DNA of 64,000 nucleotides from an uncultured Prevotella sp. (GCA_905234145.1 CAJOGK010000015.1:1-64000); one strand, 5' to 3'; positions 1 through 8,404 are shown, numbered from the stretch's first letter. The notes: generated by a model not told the origin, from the letters alone. Program-made: numbers and translations.

Positions 1-30
1 ATACACTTGTATTTTTCAAAAACATTTCGT

Positions 31-38
31 ACCTTTGC
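31..38 (+). promoter_or_regulatory. -7 box of the promoter for the 62-1080 gene pair
   Basis: TACCTTTG fits the Bacteroidetes -7 consensus TAnnTTTG and lies about 24 bases before the first start codon. No convincing -33 TTTG is seen in the few upstream bases available. Confidence 0.5.
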
Positions 39-61
39 CCCAAAATTAAGAAACAAGAATT

Positions 62-550
62 ATGGAAGACGATGTAACAATGAAAGTTTCAGAGCCTGCG
101 GTAGCATATCCTATGACTTCCTACGTTGATGCCATGGCAATGATTCATACGATGCATTTGTCTCGTGAAGACAAGGAACGTGTGGGGCGCCGACTTGTGA
201 TAGAGACCACGGAAGCCAATCTGTCGAATGCCTTTGAGACGCTAGAACATCTCTCGACACTTCAATATGGATGGGATGGCGAGGGAGCCTTGCCTATCTC
301 CAAAAAGGTTCTAAACAACCTGCGTAGTGTGTTACTTATTTCCGATGATGCAGACTGGGCCGAGTGGATGATTAGTCCAGATGGCAATGCGACAATAATG
401 CTTCAATCCAGTAAGCGTCGTGCGAGTATCAGCGTTGGTGCAGATGAATTTTCCTATTATCTGAAGGTTGACGGCAAACGAGAAGGTGAAAGCCATGTTG
501 ATTTCAGTGCTCCAAAATTCCTCTCTATCATGAGAGAGCTTAACAAATGA
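62..550 (+). CDS. hypothetical protein, first of an overlapping pair
   Basis: A 162-residue soluble-looking protein with no signal peptide or membrane segment. I do not recognise the family. A conspicuous WDGEGA motif lies at residues 71-76, and the N-terminal half is likely helical. A second ATG at 80 is an alternative start; 62 is preferred because it sits closer behind the promoter box. The stop codon overlaps the start of the next gene (ATGA at 547-550), so the two are probably translationally coupled and work together. The pair lies just beyond the 3' end of the polysaccharide locus and points toward it. Function cannot be assigned. Confidence 0.75.
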   Translation: MEDDVTMKVSEPAVAYPMTSYVDAMAMIHTMHLSREDKERVGRRLVIETTEANLSNAFETLEHLSTLQYGWDGEGALPISKKVLNNLRSVLLISDDADWAEWMISPDGNATIMLQSSKRRASISVGADEFSYYLKVDGKREGESHVDFSAPKFLSIMRELNK

Positions 551-1080
551 CCATGTCTCAGCAGGAACAATCCGTATTAGATAGTGAAGCCATTGTTCGC
601 ATCATCCGTCAGGAATGGCTTGTAGATGGAGTTTTGCAGCAATCCGCATTCACATTAAAACCTCAAGAAACATATTTGTCGGTCAATCGACCAGCTGTTG
701 ATACTTACGATTCAGATGTTCAGTCGTTTGTTTCTTCACGTGCCAGCTTTCAGTTCGACAATGGAAAGAAATATCGGTGTGCATCAATGCAAGTATCAGG
801 CGTTAGATCAATTAAGGTTTTTGATGAAAGCGATCAGCCCTTGGCTGTTGAGGTTGAGGTGGAACCTCGTGATGTTCACACGAAGTCTCATGCTGGTATT
901 TTTGTACGCTTTAGCGGCCAAAATGTCAAATCAGGGCAATCTCTCTTGGTAGATTCTGTGTCAGAAGCAGTATCTGCAGACATTGTACTACAGGATGTCC
1001 GTTGGGAACTCTTAGCCTTATCCACGCTGGAAGAGCATGAAATAGACAAATCCAACGTGAATCCGGATGGCAACATCTAA
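547..1080 (+). CDS. hypothetical protein, second of an overlapping pair
   Basis: A 177-residue protein, predicted mainly beta-rich from its alternating hydrophobic pattern, without signal peptide or membrane segments. Family not recognised. It starts at the ATG overlapping the upstream stop; ATG at 553 is an alternative. The last codons, encoding VNPDGNI and stop, lie inside the left copy of a perfect 25-bp inverted repeat (1057-1081). The right copy at 36739-36763, read on the minus strand, also encodes VNPDGNI-stop. The C-terminus may therefore have been supplied or altered by that repeat. Confidence 0.72.
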   Translation: MTMSQQEQSVLDSEAIVRIIRQEWLVDGVLQQSAFTLKPQETYLSVNRPAVDTYDSDVQSFVSSRASFQFDNGKKYRCASMQVSGVRSIKVFDESDQPLAVEVEVEPRDVHTKSHAGIFVRFSGQNVKSGQSLLVDSVSEAVSADIVLQDVRWELLALSTLEEHEIDKSNVNPDGNI

Positions 1081-1081
1081 C
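1057..1081. repeat. left copy of a 25-bp perfect inverted repeat bracketing the polysaccharide locus
   Basis: The bases from GTGAATCC to ATCTAAC are the exact reverse complement of 36739-36763. Identity stops abruptly on both sides. The copy covers the last seven codons and stop of the preceding gene. The two copies enclose about 35.7 kb. Confidence 0.85.
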
Positions 1082-1283
1082 TTCTTCCATCTTACATCTT
1101 CCATCTTACATCGAAGTCCTCTTCCTTTATTCCTTAACTCCTTAGACCCAAAAATCAAACATCCTTAGCATCTCTACCCCATTGTGCCTTTAAGAAAATC
1201 CGTATAATCCGTGTCATCCGTTGTCGATTATAATTCGTCTAATTCGAGCCATTCGTGGTCAAAAAATCCATCCGTGTCTTCCA
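1081..1283. repeat. gene-free interval of quasi-tandem word repeats
   Basis: No gene is seen here. The interval contains three kinds of short imperfect repeat in a row: CTTCCATCTTACATC-type words (about 1084-1112), a block TCCTTAACTCCTTAGACCC and onward (1131-1186) that recurs at 4195-4250, and ATCCGTGTCATCCGTTG / ATTCGTGGTC-type words (about 1197-1280). All three kinds recur in the neighbouring polysaccharide locus, some inside genes. Confidence 0.8.
1131..1186 (+). repeat. dispersed ~56-bp direct repeat, copy 1
   Basis: The block beginning TCCTTAACTCCTTAGACCC matches 4195-4250 in the same orientation with only a handful of mismatches over 56 bases. It is non-coding in both places and sits beside pyrimidine-rich word arrays both times. 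Confidence 0.8.
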
Positions 1284-1700
1284 TCACTTGAGGATATCCA
1301 CATCCTGTATAGGTTCATACGCCCCATCCTTGCATTCCAGAATACATGTACCGCTCTCCAGTGACCTAACCGTATGCCATTGCCCCGCAGGAATATTCAG
1401 CACAAACACCGGCCCGTCTGGCGAAAGTTCTATCGCCTCCTCGCACATCCTGCCAAGATCATCATAAAACTCCTCCACCAGCCTTCCGCGAAGACACACC
1501 ACTGTCTCCGAAGTCTTCTGATGCCGATGAATGGGCAATTCACTCCCAGGCTCAATCGCATTAAGCATACGCTGCGAAGTATCCTTATCACTATTTCTCA
1601 GGTCAAGATTCATTCTCAACCTTGGTGACGCTTTGGCCTTTGCGGTCAAATCGTCCAATATAGCTTTAGTTATCTTCATAGTTTTTTCAATATCATTCAC
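1284..1700 (-). CDS. wbuC: WbuC-family cupin-fold metalloprotein
   Basis: A 138-residue single-domain cupin. The metal-binding pattern is visible: His58 and His60 in PIHRHQKTSE, a downstream acidic residue, and His109 in PAGQWHTV. WbuC proteins are found in O-antigen and capsule clusters next to GDP-fucose genes, and their exact reaction is not established. The N-terminal KASPRLRMN segment is typical of the family. ATG at 1700 is used; an internal ATG at 1679 matches shorter family members. It is the last gene of the minus-strand polysaccharide locus, directly after fcl. Confidence 0.82.
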   Translation of the reverse strand: MNDIEKTMKITKAILDDLTAKAKASPRLRMNLDLRNSDKDTSQRMLNAIEPGSELPIHRHQKTSETVVCLRGRLVEEFYDDLGRMCEEAIELSPDGPVFVLNIPAGQWHTVRSLESGTCILECKDGAYEPIQDVDILK

Positions 1701-1727
1701 AATTGCCTTTTCCGAGCAAGACGGGCA

Positions 1728-2897
1728 TTAAGTAAGCGAAGCCTTATACCACTCAAACAATTTGCCCACGCCATCCTCAATCTCTACCTTATGTGTCCAA
1801 CCAAGAGAATGCAATTTGCTCACATCAATGAGCTTCCTCATTGTTCCATCAGGCTTTGATGCATCAAATTCTACTTCACCCTCAAAACCAACTGCCTTAA
1901 CCACCAGTTCCGACAGCTCCCGTATTGTCAATTCTTTACCCGTACCAACGTTGATATGACAATTTCTTATCTCACCCAACGATGGAATAGCACCACCTCG
2001 ACCATCCGAATGGTTCCTATCCACAGCACCATCTGTCGAAGCCCCATAATGCACGCTCGAATACTTCTCGATGCCAATCACATCCTTGAAGTCAACATTC
2101 AGCAATACATGTACTGAAGCATCAGCCATATCTTCTGACCACAAGAACTCCCTCAACGGCTTTCCAGTACCCCAAAGTGTTACCTTATTATTCTCTATGC
2201 CATATTTGGCTAATACCTTCAGAATATCTTCCTTAGAGGCATCACCATTCACGCCCTCAACCGGCCTTTTGTTCAGATCGATAGCAATCTTATCCCAAGC
2301 ACCATCATGGATGAGCTTAGCCAGATAAACCTTTCGCATCATGGCAGGCATAACATGACTATTCTCCAAGTGGAAGTTATCATTCGGACCATAAAGATTG
2401 GTAGGCATTACTGCAATATAGTTGGTGCCATATTGCAAATTATAGCTTTCACACATCTTCAGGCCTGCGATTTTAGCGATGGCGTATTCCTCATTGGTGT
2501 ACTCCAGTGGCGAAGTCAGCAAGCAATCCTCCTTCATGGGCTGAGGTGCATTCTTCGGATAAATACAAGTACTCCCCAAGAAAAGCAGCTTCTTCACCCC
2601 ATGAGCATACGCCTCAGAAATCACATTGCACTGTATCTTCATGTTCATCATAATGAAGTCTGCGCGATACAGGCTATTCGCCATAATACCACCCACAAAT
2701 GCAGCAGCCAAAACTACAGCATCAGGTCTCTCCTCATCAAAGAACTTCTTCACAGCATATTGATCTGTCAAATCCAGTTCCTTATGACTTCTACCAACAA
2801 GGTTGTTATAACCACGTTGCTTTAAATTATTCCATATCGCTGAACCAACTAAACCGTTGTGCCCAGCAACATAAATCTTAGAACTCTTTTCTAACAT
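1728..2897 (-). CDS. fcl: GDP-L-fucose synthase (GDP-4-keto-6-deoxymannose epimerase/reductase)
   Basis: Makes GDP-L-fucose from GDP-4-keto-6-deoxymannose, the product of the adjacent gmd. An SDR-type Rossmann motif GHNGLVGSA lies at residues 12-20, and the catalytic triad is Ser109 (GSTCIYP), Tyr138 and Lys142 (YAIAK). At 389 residues it is longer than I expect for the family. A segment at about 272-309, rich in Gly/Ser/Asp/His, lies between the FLWSEDMADA region and the conserved RNCHINVGTG motif and looks inserted. Otherwise the protein is intact. Start is ATG at 2897. Confidence 0.93.
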   Translation of the reverse strand: MLEKSSKIYVAGHNGLVGSAIWNNLKQRGYNNLVGRSHKELDLTDQYAVKKFFDEERPDAVVLAAAFVGGIMANSLYRADFIMMNMKIQCNVISEAYAHGVKKLLFLGSTCIYPKNAPQPMKEDCLLTSPLEYTNEEYAIAKIAGLKMCESYNLQYGTNYIAVMPTNLYGPNDNFHLENSHVMPAMMRKVYLAKLIHDGAWDKIAIDLNKRPVEGVNGDASKEDILKVLAKYGIENNKVTLWGTGKPLREFLWSEDMADASVHVLLNVDFKDVIGIEKYSSVHYGASTDGAVDRNHSDGRGGAIPSLGEIRNCHINVGTGKELTIRELSELVVKAVGFEGEVEFDASKPDGTMRKLIDVSKLHSLGWTHKVEIEDGVGKLFEWYKASLT

Positions 2898-2928
2898 TCG
2901 TGAAATTCGAGAAATTCGTGGTCTATTT
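2898..2928. repeat. ATTCGTG-type word repeat between fcl and gmd
   Basis: Three imperfect copies of an ATTCG(T/A)G(A/G)A-type word run across the short fcl-gmd junction, reaching the last codons of gmd. The same words fill 1197-1280 and occur inside the aminotransferase gene at 4705-4762. Confidence 0.6.
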
Positions 2929-4047
2929 TACAATTCCCTTTTCAAGGTACTCTGCAAGGTTAGTTCTAACCTTTGCAGCCGCGCCTTCGGCAGCAACCTT
3001 GGCAATGTCGTGTTCCACCATCAGCTTCACCAGCTCCTCAAAGCTCGTCTTGTTCGGATTCCATTTCAGCTTTGCCTTAGCCTTTGTAGGATCTCCCCAT
3101 AAATTAACTACGTCCGTAGGCCTGTAGAAATCCGGAGAAACGCGAACGAGCACTTCGCCCTCAAGACTTTTTCCATCTTCCGTCTTCCTTCTTACATCCT
3201 TGACGCAAACGCCAATTTCGTCAAGTCCCTCTCCTTCAAACTTCAGTTCTATACCAGCATATTTGAAAGCCAAGTCAGTGAACTCACGAACACTGTGCTG
3301 TACGCCTGTTGCAATCACGAAGTCCTCAGGTTTATCCTGCTGCAGTATCAGCCACATACATTCCACATAGTCTTTGGCATATCCCCAGTCACGAAGCGAA
3401 TCCATATTACCTAAATACAGGCAGTCCTGCACTCCCTGAGAAATTCGAGCTGCAGCCAATGTAATCTTACGAGTTACGAACGTCTCACCTCTACGCTCTG
3501 ATTCATGGTTAAACAGAATACCGCTACAACAATACATATTATATGCCTCACGATACTCTTTCACGATCCAGAAACCATACTGCTTAGCCACAGCATACGG
3601 GCTATAAGGATGGAAAGGCGTATTCTCATTCTGTGGAACCTCCTCCACCTTACCATACAGCTCTGAAGTTGAAGCCTGGTAGATACGACAGGTATCTGTC
3701 ATACCCAACTGACGTACAGCCTCCAAGATACGCAATACACCCACTGCATCTACATCAGCCGTGAACTCAGGAGAATCGAAGCTTACTTGTACATGGCTCT
3801 GTGCAGCCAGATTATATATCTCATTAGGCCGTACCTTACCAATCACGCCCAGTACGCTCATAGAGTCCCCCAGATCCGCATAATGCAGATGAAAATTCGG
3901 TGTCCCCTCCAAATGTGCTATTCTTTCACGGAAGTCCACCGACGAGCGGCGTATCGTTCCGTGTACATCATAACCTTTCTCCAACAAAAACTCGGCCAGA
4001 TAGCTTCCATCTTGACCAGTAATACCTGTAATAAGTGCTGTTTTCAT
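2923..4047 (-). CDS. gmd: GDP-mannose 4,6-dehydratase
   Basis: Converts GDP-D-mannose to GDP-4-keto-6-deoxy-D-mannose, feeding fcl. It has [10 protein letters not shown] at residues 8-17 and a catalytic set of Thr127 (STSELYG), Tyr151 and Lys155 (YAVAK). ATG at 4047 gives 374 residues; an in-frame TTG nine bases upstream is less likely. Residues 283-293 ([11 protein letters not shown]) replace what is normally a short variable loop and are encoded by a CTTCC/CTTAC word run at about 3170-3199, identical in style to the intergenic arrays. The C-terminal tail is also long and Ala-rich. The active site looks intact, so function is expected to be kept. Confidence 0.94.
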   Translation of the reverse strand: MKTALITGITGQDGSYLAEFLLEKGYDVHGTIRRSSVDFRERIAHLEGTPNFHLHYADLGDSMSVLGVIGKVRPNEIYNLAAQSHVQVSFDSPEFTADVDAVGVLRILEAVRQLGMTDTCRIYQASTSELYGKVEEVPQNENTPFHPYSPYAVAKQYGFWIVKEYREAYNMYCCSGILFNHESERRGETFVTRKITLAAARISQGVQDCLYLGNMDSLRDWGYAKDYVECMWLILQQDKPEDFVIATGVQHSVREFTDLAFKYAGIELKFEGEGLDEIGVCVKDVRRKTEDGKSLEGEVLVRVSPDFYRPTDVVNLWGDPTKAKAKLKWNPNKTSFEELVKLMVEHDIAKVAAEGAAAKVRTNLAEYLEKGIVK

Positions 4048-4056
4048 TATTTTCAA

Positions 4057-4285
4057 TTTTACTACGTAACTACATTTTCCCTCTTACATCTTACATCTTC
4101 CTTCTAACATCATCCCTCTTCCATCTTCCATCTTCCATCTTCCCTCTTACATCTTACTTCTTCCATCTTCCTTCTTCCATCTTCTCTCCTTCTCTCCTTA
4201 ACTCCTTAGACCCAAAATTCAAACATCCTTAGCATGTCTCCCCCACTGCGGCCAAAAGAGGTATGAGCAAAATTGCCAAATGGCT
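4057..4285. repeat. pyrimidine-rich word array plus second copy of the 56-bp repeat
   Basis: This gap between gmd and the next gene contains no gene. About 4078-4194 is an array of CTTCCATCTTACATC-type words, imperfect and with unequal units. It is followed by the second copy of the 56-bp repeat (4195-4250). A long open frame through the array is only an effect of its low complexity. Confidence 0.85.
4195..4250 (+). repeat. dispersed ~56-bp direct repeat, copy 2
   Basis: Matches 1131-1186 in the same orientation with a few mismatches, and follows a pyrimidine-rich word array. Confidence 0.8.
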
Positions 4286-5644
4286 TTAAGCAATGGCATC
4301 CTTTATCGTCTCAACAATATACCTCACATCCTCATCCGTTACATACGGCCCAGCAGGCAGGCACATACCCACCTTGAAGATTTCTTCCGACACGCCATTG
4401 ATATATGATATGCTCTTATCAGTCGTAACAACGCGATAGCCCTCACATCTTACATCATCCATCAGCCTTTTTCCTTCGTAAACCGGCTGCTTATGCATCG
4501 GCTTCCAAACAGGACGTGCCTCAATATCAGCCTGATCCATAAACACACGAAGCGCCTCCACATTCTCATTCGGCTGACAATCCGTAGTAGCTGATTCAGC
4601 AGCATGTATCACACCAGCAGCACCACCAACAGCCCCAGTCACAATTGTCTTATACGCATTCTCCTGCCCCTTTATCCTTAACTCCGGATCCAGCGTAATC
4701 GTGCACAGCCAATAATTCGAGTCATAAATATTCGTGCCATTTGTGTCATTCGTGGTCGGTTGAGAATGAACTTTTATTCCTGGTACATCTTTTAGCAGTT
4801 CCTCGTACAACTTCTGCACATGCTTATGATGCTGAATGTGCTGGTCAACCACCGTCATTTGTCCGCGTCCGATACCAGCACAGATATTACTCATTCGATA
4901 GTTATACCCTATCTTCTCATGCTGGTAGTACGGGTAGCTCTCGCGATACTGCGTAGCATACATCATAATCTCTCGCCATGATTCCTCATCAGGCGTAATC
5001 AGCGCACCGCCTCCAGAAGTCGTAATCATCTTGTTACCATTGAACGACAGCACACCATACTTACCGAACGTACCCAGAACCTGCCCCTTAAACTTAGAAC
5101 CAAATCCCTCAGCAGCATCCTCGATAACAGGAATCTCGTACTTGTTGGCAATTTCCATAATCTCATCTATCCGATACGGCATACCATACAGAGCCACAGG
5201 CACAATAGCCTTGGGTTTCTTGCCCGTCTTTGCGATACGATCCTTGATCGCCTCTTCAAGCAGTTCAGGATCCATATTCCAGGTCTCGCGTTCCGAGTCA
5301 ATGAACACAGGTGTTGCCCCCAAATACGTAATCGGATGCGAAGAAGCACAGAACGTAAAGCTCTGCACACACACCTCATCACCAGGCCCTACCCCACATG
5401 CTATCAGCGCCAGATGCACCGCCGCCGTTCCTGCACTCAACGCCACTACTCGCTTTGACAGTTTATCCGTTTCATCCGTGCCATCCGTGTTCGAGACAAA
5501 GTCTTCCAAATCCTTCTCGAATGCGTTAACGTTGGGACCAAGTGGCACTACCCAGTTCGTATCGAAGGCCTCCTTTATATACTTTTGTTCTATACCCTCA
5601 TCGCTCATGTGCGCTAAGCACAAATAGATTCTTTTATTTGCCAT
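4286..5644 (-). CDS. DegT/DnrJ/EryC1 nucleotide-sugar aminotransferase with repeat-derived insertions
   Basis: A PLP-dependent sugar aminotransferase of the type that makes 4-amino-4,6-dideoxy sugars for glycans. The PLP lysine is Lys205 in SFNGNKMITTSGGG, Asp176 (IEDAAEG) is present, and GTAAVHLAL at about 72-80 holds the cofactor phosphate. ATG at 5644 gives 452 residues, some 60-80 more than usual. Three stretches are encoded by the local word repeats: residues about 50-62 (5460-5497), about 296-309 (4705-4762), and a C-terminal KRLMDDVRCEG segment (4443-4480). A fourth Gly/Ala-rich stretch after residue about 330 also looks extra. The sugar substrate cannot be told from sequence. Confidence 0.88.
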   Translation of the reverse strand: MANKRIYLCLAHMSDEGIEQKYIKEAFDTNWVVPLGPNVNAFEKDLEDFVSNTDGTDETDKLSKRVVALSAGTAAVHLALIACGVGPGDEVCVQSFTFCASSHPITYLGATPVFIDSERETWNMDPELLEEAIKDRIAKTGKKPKAIVPVALYGMPYRIDEIMEIANKYEIPVIEDAAEGFGSKFKGQVLGTFGKYGVLSFNGNKMITTSGGGALITPDEESWREIMMYATQYRESYPYYQHEKIGYNYRMSNICAGIGRGQMTVVDQHIQHHKHVQKLYEELLKDVPGIKVHSQPTTNDTNGTNIYDSNYWLCTITLDPELRIKGQENAYKTIVTGAVGGAAGVIHAAESATTDCQPNENVEALRVFMDQADIEARPVWKPMHKQPVYEGKRLMDDVRCEGYRVVTTDKSISYINGVSEEIFKVGMCLPAGPYVTDEDVRYIVETIKDAIA

Positions 5645-5665
5645 ATACAATATCTGTTAAACTTT

Positions 5666-6340
5666 TTAAATTATTTCTCCCGCATACTCCATTTTTTTCC
5701 CAAGCACCGTACAGACAATCATCTGAATATCCTTAATGAAGGAATAATGGTGGTAATAATAGCAGTTCAATCGCACCTTATCAGGATATATCACGTTATC
5801 ATTATACCAGATAGCCAATTCCTGATCTGCCATACGGTTTATAGTCTCCTGCGGAAGACATCTTCCTTCAGACATCTTACGTCTTACATCTGCCAGCATC
5901 TCGTCTTCCAGCCTATACTTCAGTGTGGCCGGTCCTGTAATACCAGGCCTCAACTTCAGCACATCACGGTCATTACCTTCCAACTTATCTGCATAACCAG
6001 GCACATCTGGCCTCGGCCCTACGAACGACATATTTCCAATCAACACATCCCACAGCCCGGGTAATTCGTCTAGCTTATAATGACGCAATGTTGCCCCTAA
6101 AGGCGTAATTCGACTGTCCCCAGCAACACTCACAGTCGAACCATTATGCTTCACTGTCATAGTTCTGAACTTATGACAATCAAACAACTTACCACCCTTG
6201 CCAACTCTCTTCTGTACAAAGAACGCAGGCCCACCAGGCATCTTTATTTTCACCAGTATCGCTGTTACCAGCAACACTGGCCAAAGGAACAATAGGCCAA
6301 TGAATGCCACTAGCCTGTCAAAGATCCATTTTATTATCAT
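5666..6340 (-). CDS. initiating undecaprenyl-phosphate sugar-phosphate transferase
   Basis: Transfers the first sugar-1-phosphate to undecaprenyl phosphate to start the repeat unit. This is a short, single-membrane-helix form: a hydrophobic segment at about residues 10-32, then the conserved core KRVGKGGKLFDCHKFRTM, LDELPGLWDVLIGNMSFVGPRP (split by me into family blocks) and a C-terminal YPDKVRLN. At 224 residues it is slightly long. Between LEDEML and the YPDKV motif it carries DVRRKMSEGRC, encoded by CTTCC/CTTAC words at about 5857-5896. It lies 21 bases after the nucleotidyltransferase-side neighbour and before the aminotransferase, a common PglC/PglE-like pairing. Confidence 0.9.
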   Translation of the reverse strand: MIIKWIFDRLVAFIGLLFLWPVLLVTAILVKIKMPGGPAFFVQKRVGKGGKLFDCHKFRTMTVKHNGSTVSVAGDSRITPLGATLRHYKLDELPGLWDVLIGNMSFVGPRPDVPGYADKLEGNDRDVLKLRPGITGPATLKYRLEDEMLADVRRKMSEGRCLPQETINRMADQELAIWYNDNVIYPDKVRLNCYYYHHYSFIKDIQMIVCTVLGKKMEYAGEII

Positions 6341-6343
6341 ATT

Positions 6344-7429
6344 CTACAAATATCCTTTCATTTTCCTCCAGCACCAGTGCCAAAGTTTCCAAAATGGTGA
6401 CCACAGCACCTCTGAAGGATAGTAACGAACAAACCTCCAATTCCTCTTTAACTGTACGAAACCACGAGAGAAACGTTTTTCAACATCAATTCGCGTTGTT
6501 CTTGCATCATATTGACCGAAGTTACCTGCAGTCATTATTTCCGATAACAGGAACTTTCCATGTTGACTATTACAGGGGCACAACAGGTAGTCTTCTTTCA
6601 TCCCAAACTTCTCCTTCAATATCCACATGATACCACCACAGAAGATCTCCATCTTCAATGAAGCCAAAACGATGTGAGCTTCTTTACGTTGCTCATAAGA
6701 TGAGTTCTTCAGGATATAATAATAATCCATCAATTGCCTCAATCCGATACCTTCTGAGAAAATGTGTCGATATATGTGTACTATAGAATAAATTAAGTCA
6801 AAGTCTATTGTTGTATGTGTAAATTCTTGCTCAGAATCGTAGTTGCTAAACTCCTTATCCGATTTTTCCTTAAAGAATCTCTGAAGTTTCTTGTTCGTAA
6901 ACGGGTTATACATCCATGAGGGCAAAAAATGTACTTCTACTGGTACATCCTCGAAAATAGAAAAATCCGCATGCTTTATGTCTATATGGGGGACACCCAG
7001 GCAATTGTCTCGGGCAAATTTTAATATAGCGTCTCTTTCACCCTCTACCCAGATGTCAATATCGCCACATTGTCTTTGTTCGGGATGCTTATAATAGAGT
7101 GATGTGCCCAGTCCTTTCAGAATGCAATTACGATAGCCTGCACCCGTAAAATACCTGCAAAGCATCTTGGCACGTTCATGTTGCAACTTATATGTTGTTT
7201 CGGTATTAAGACGAGCCCCAATCCATTCATAAAAGACATCCTGTGAGACATACCTACTTGAAGGCTCCATTTTTTCAATCCCCTCTAGTAGTACGCTCGT
7301 CAGCGACTGCATACAAGACAGGTCAAAGAGCTGGCTCCACTCTTTTTCAGAAGGAGCCTGCTCAAAACCTGCCTTATTACCAAGGGATATTTGAATAAGT
7401 TCAAAAAAATTATCCGTTACATTTGCCAT
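6344..7429 (-). CDS. nucleotidyltransferase-fold protein of polysaccharide loci
   Basis: A 361-residue cytosolic protein of the putative nucleotidyltransferase type found in many Bacteroidetes polysaccharide clusters. The diagnostic part is LKGLGTSLYY followed by CGDIDIWV, where the spaced Asp residues would bind metal, as in the nucleotidyltransferase superfamily. The C-terminal third is basic and aromatic-rich. The substrate is unknown. It sits three bases upstream of the initiating transferase and one base after the epimerase gene, so it is clearly in the same transcript. Confidence 0.72.
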   Translation of the reverse strand: MANVTDNFFELIQISLGNKAGFEQAPSEKEWSQLFDLSCMQSLTSVLLEGIEKMEPSSRYVSQDVFYEWIGARLNTETTYKLQHERAKMLCRYFTGAGYRNCILKGLGTSLYYKHPEQRQCGDIDIWVEGERDAILKFARDNCLGVPHIDIKHADFSIFEDVPVEVHFLPSWMYNPFTNKKLQRFFKEKSDKEFSNYDSEQEFTHTTIDFDLIYSIVHIYRHIFSEGIGLRQLMDYYYILKNSSYEQRKEAHIVLASLKMEIFCGGIMWILKEKFGMKEDYLLCPCNSQHGKFLLSEIMTAGNFGQYDARTTRIDVEKRFSRGFVQLKRNWRFVRYYPSEVLWSPFWKLWHWCWRKMKGYL

Positions 7430-8404
7430 TTAGAGATTTGCCTTGTACCACTCAATAGCCTCATTTAAGCCACGAGCGAAATCATATTGAGGGTCATAAC
7501 CAAGCGATCGCTTTGCCTTACTGATGTCGGCATTAGAGTGCTTGATATCACCTTTGCGGTCAAGTCCATAAATAGGCTCAATATCCTTATCTAATGCCTT
7601 TACAAGCGTCTTGTAAATATCATTGAGGTATTCACGACCACCGTAAGCCACATTGAAAGCTTCTCCGCTGGCCTCATCTGGTGCCAGACAAGCCTTCAAG
7701 TTGGCTTCTATCACATTCTCAATGTAAGTAAAGTCGCGACTCTGCTGACCATCTCCATTGATGGTGGGTCGCTCATCATTCAAGAGTTGTTTGATGAATT
7801 TGGGCAATACAGCAGCATATGCACCATGAGGATCTTGGCGACGACCAAATACGTTGAAATAACGCAGGCCAATAGTCTTCAAACCATAATGCTTCGTATA
7901 TTGCTTTGCCCACTCTTCATCACAACGCTTTGTTAAGGCGTAAGGAGAAAGGAGATTACCCTCTACACCTTCCTGCTTAGGAAGATGAGCTTCGTCACCA
8001 TATACACTACTTGAAGAAGCATATACAAATGTCTTCACGCCATTCTGTCTTGCAGCCTCCATCATGTTCAATGTACCCTGAATATTGTTAGCACAATAGA
8101 AAAGAGGCATTTCAATACTACGAGGAACACTACCCCATGCAGCTTCGTTCAGTACATAGTCAACACCTTCACAAGCTTTCATACAAGTATCAAGGTCTTT
8201 GATGTCACCTTTGATAAACTCGTAGTTGGGATTGTCCTTAAATAAATCTACGTTTGCCTGCTTACCAGTGCTCAGGTCATCCAAACAACGAACACGATAA
8301 CCCATATTCAAAATAGCCTCACACAGATTGGAGCCGATAAAACCAGCTCCACCTGTGACGAGGAATAAAGAATCTTTGGGAAATTTTAATTCCTTATAAG
8401 TCAT
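7430..8404 (-). CDS. UDP-N-acetylglucosamine 4-epimerase (WbpP/TviC type)
   Basis: An extended SDR enzyme, 324 residues, with TGGAGFIGSNLCE at the N-terminus, SSSSVYGDE for the catalytic Ser and YALTKRCDE for Tyr/Lys. RYFNVFGRRQDP and the GDGQQSRDF segment are typical of UDP-GlcNAc/UDP-GlcNAcA 4-epimerases. Together with the next gene upstream in the transcript, a UDP-HexNAc 6-dehydrogenase, it would yield UDP-GalNAcA or UDP-GalNAc. The two reading frames are only five bases apart. Direction and order of the two steps cannot be told from sequence. Confidence 0.88.
   Translation of the reverse strand: MTYKELKFPKDSLFLVTGGAGFIGSNLCEAILNMGYRVRCLDDLSTGKQANVDLFKDNPNYEFIKGDIKDLDTCMKACEGVDYVLNEAAWGSVPRSIEMPLFYCANNIQGTLNMMEAARQNGVKTFVYASSSSVYGDEAHLPKQEGVEGNLLSPYALTKRCDEEWAKQYTKHYGLKTIGLRYFNVFGRRQDPHGAYAAVLPKFIKQLLNDERPTINGDGQQSRDFTYIENVIEANLKACLAPDEASGEAFNVAYGGREYLNDIYKTLVKALDKDIEPIYGLDRKGDIKHSNADISKAKRSLGYDPQYDFARGLNEAIEWYKANL

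Noticed and set aside
1081..1283. CRISPR-like array
   Set aside because: The repeated words are too short and irregular, run into one another without spacers, and there are no cas genes.
4035..4232. Open frame with Leu/Thr/Ser/Phe repeats between gmd and the aminotransferase gene
   Set aside because: It is a translation of the pyrimidine word array. It has no start context and no domain, and its periodicity follows the DNA words.
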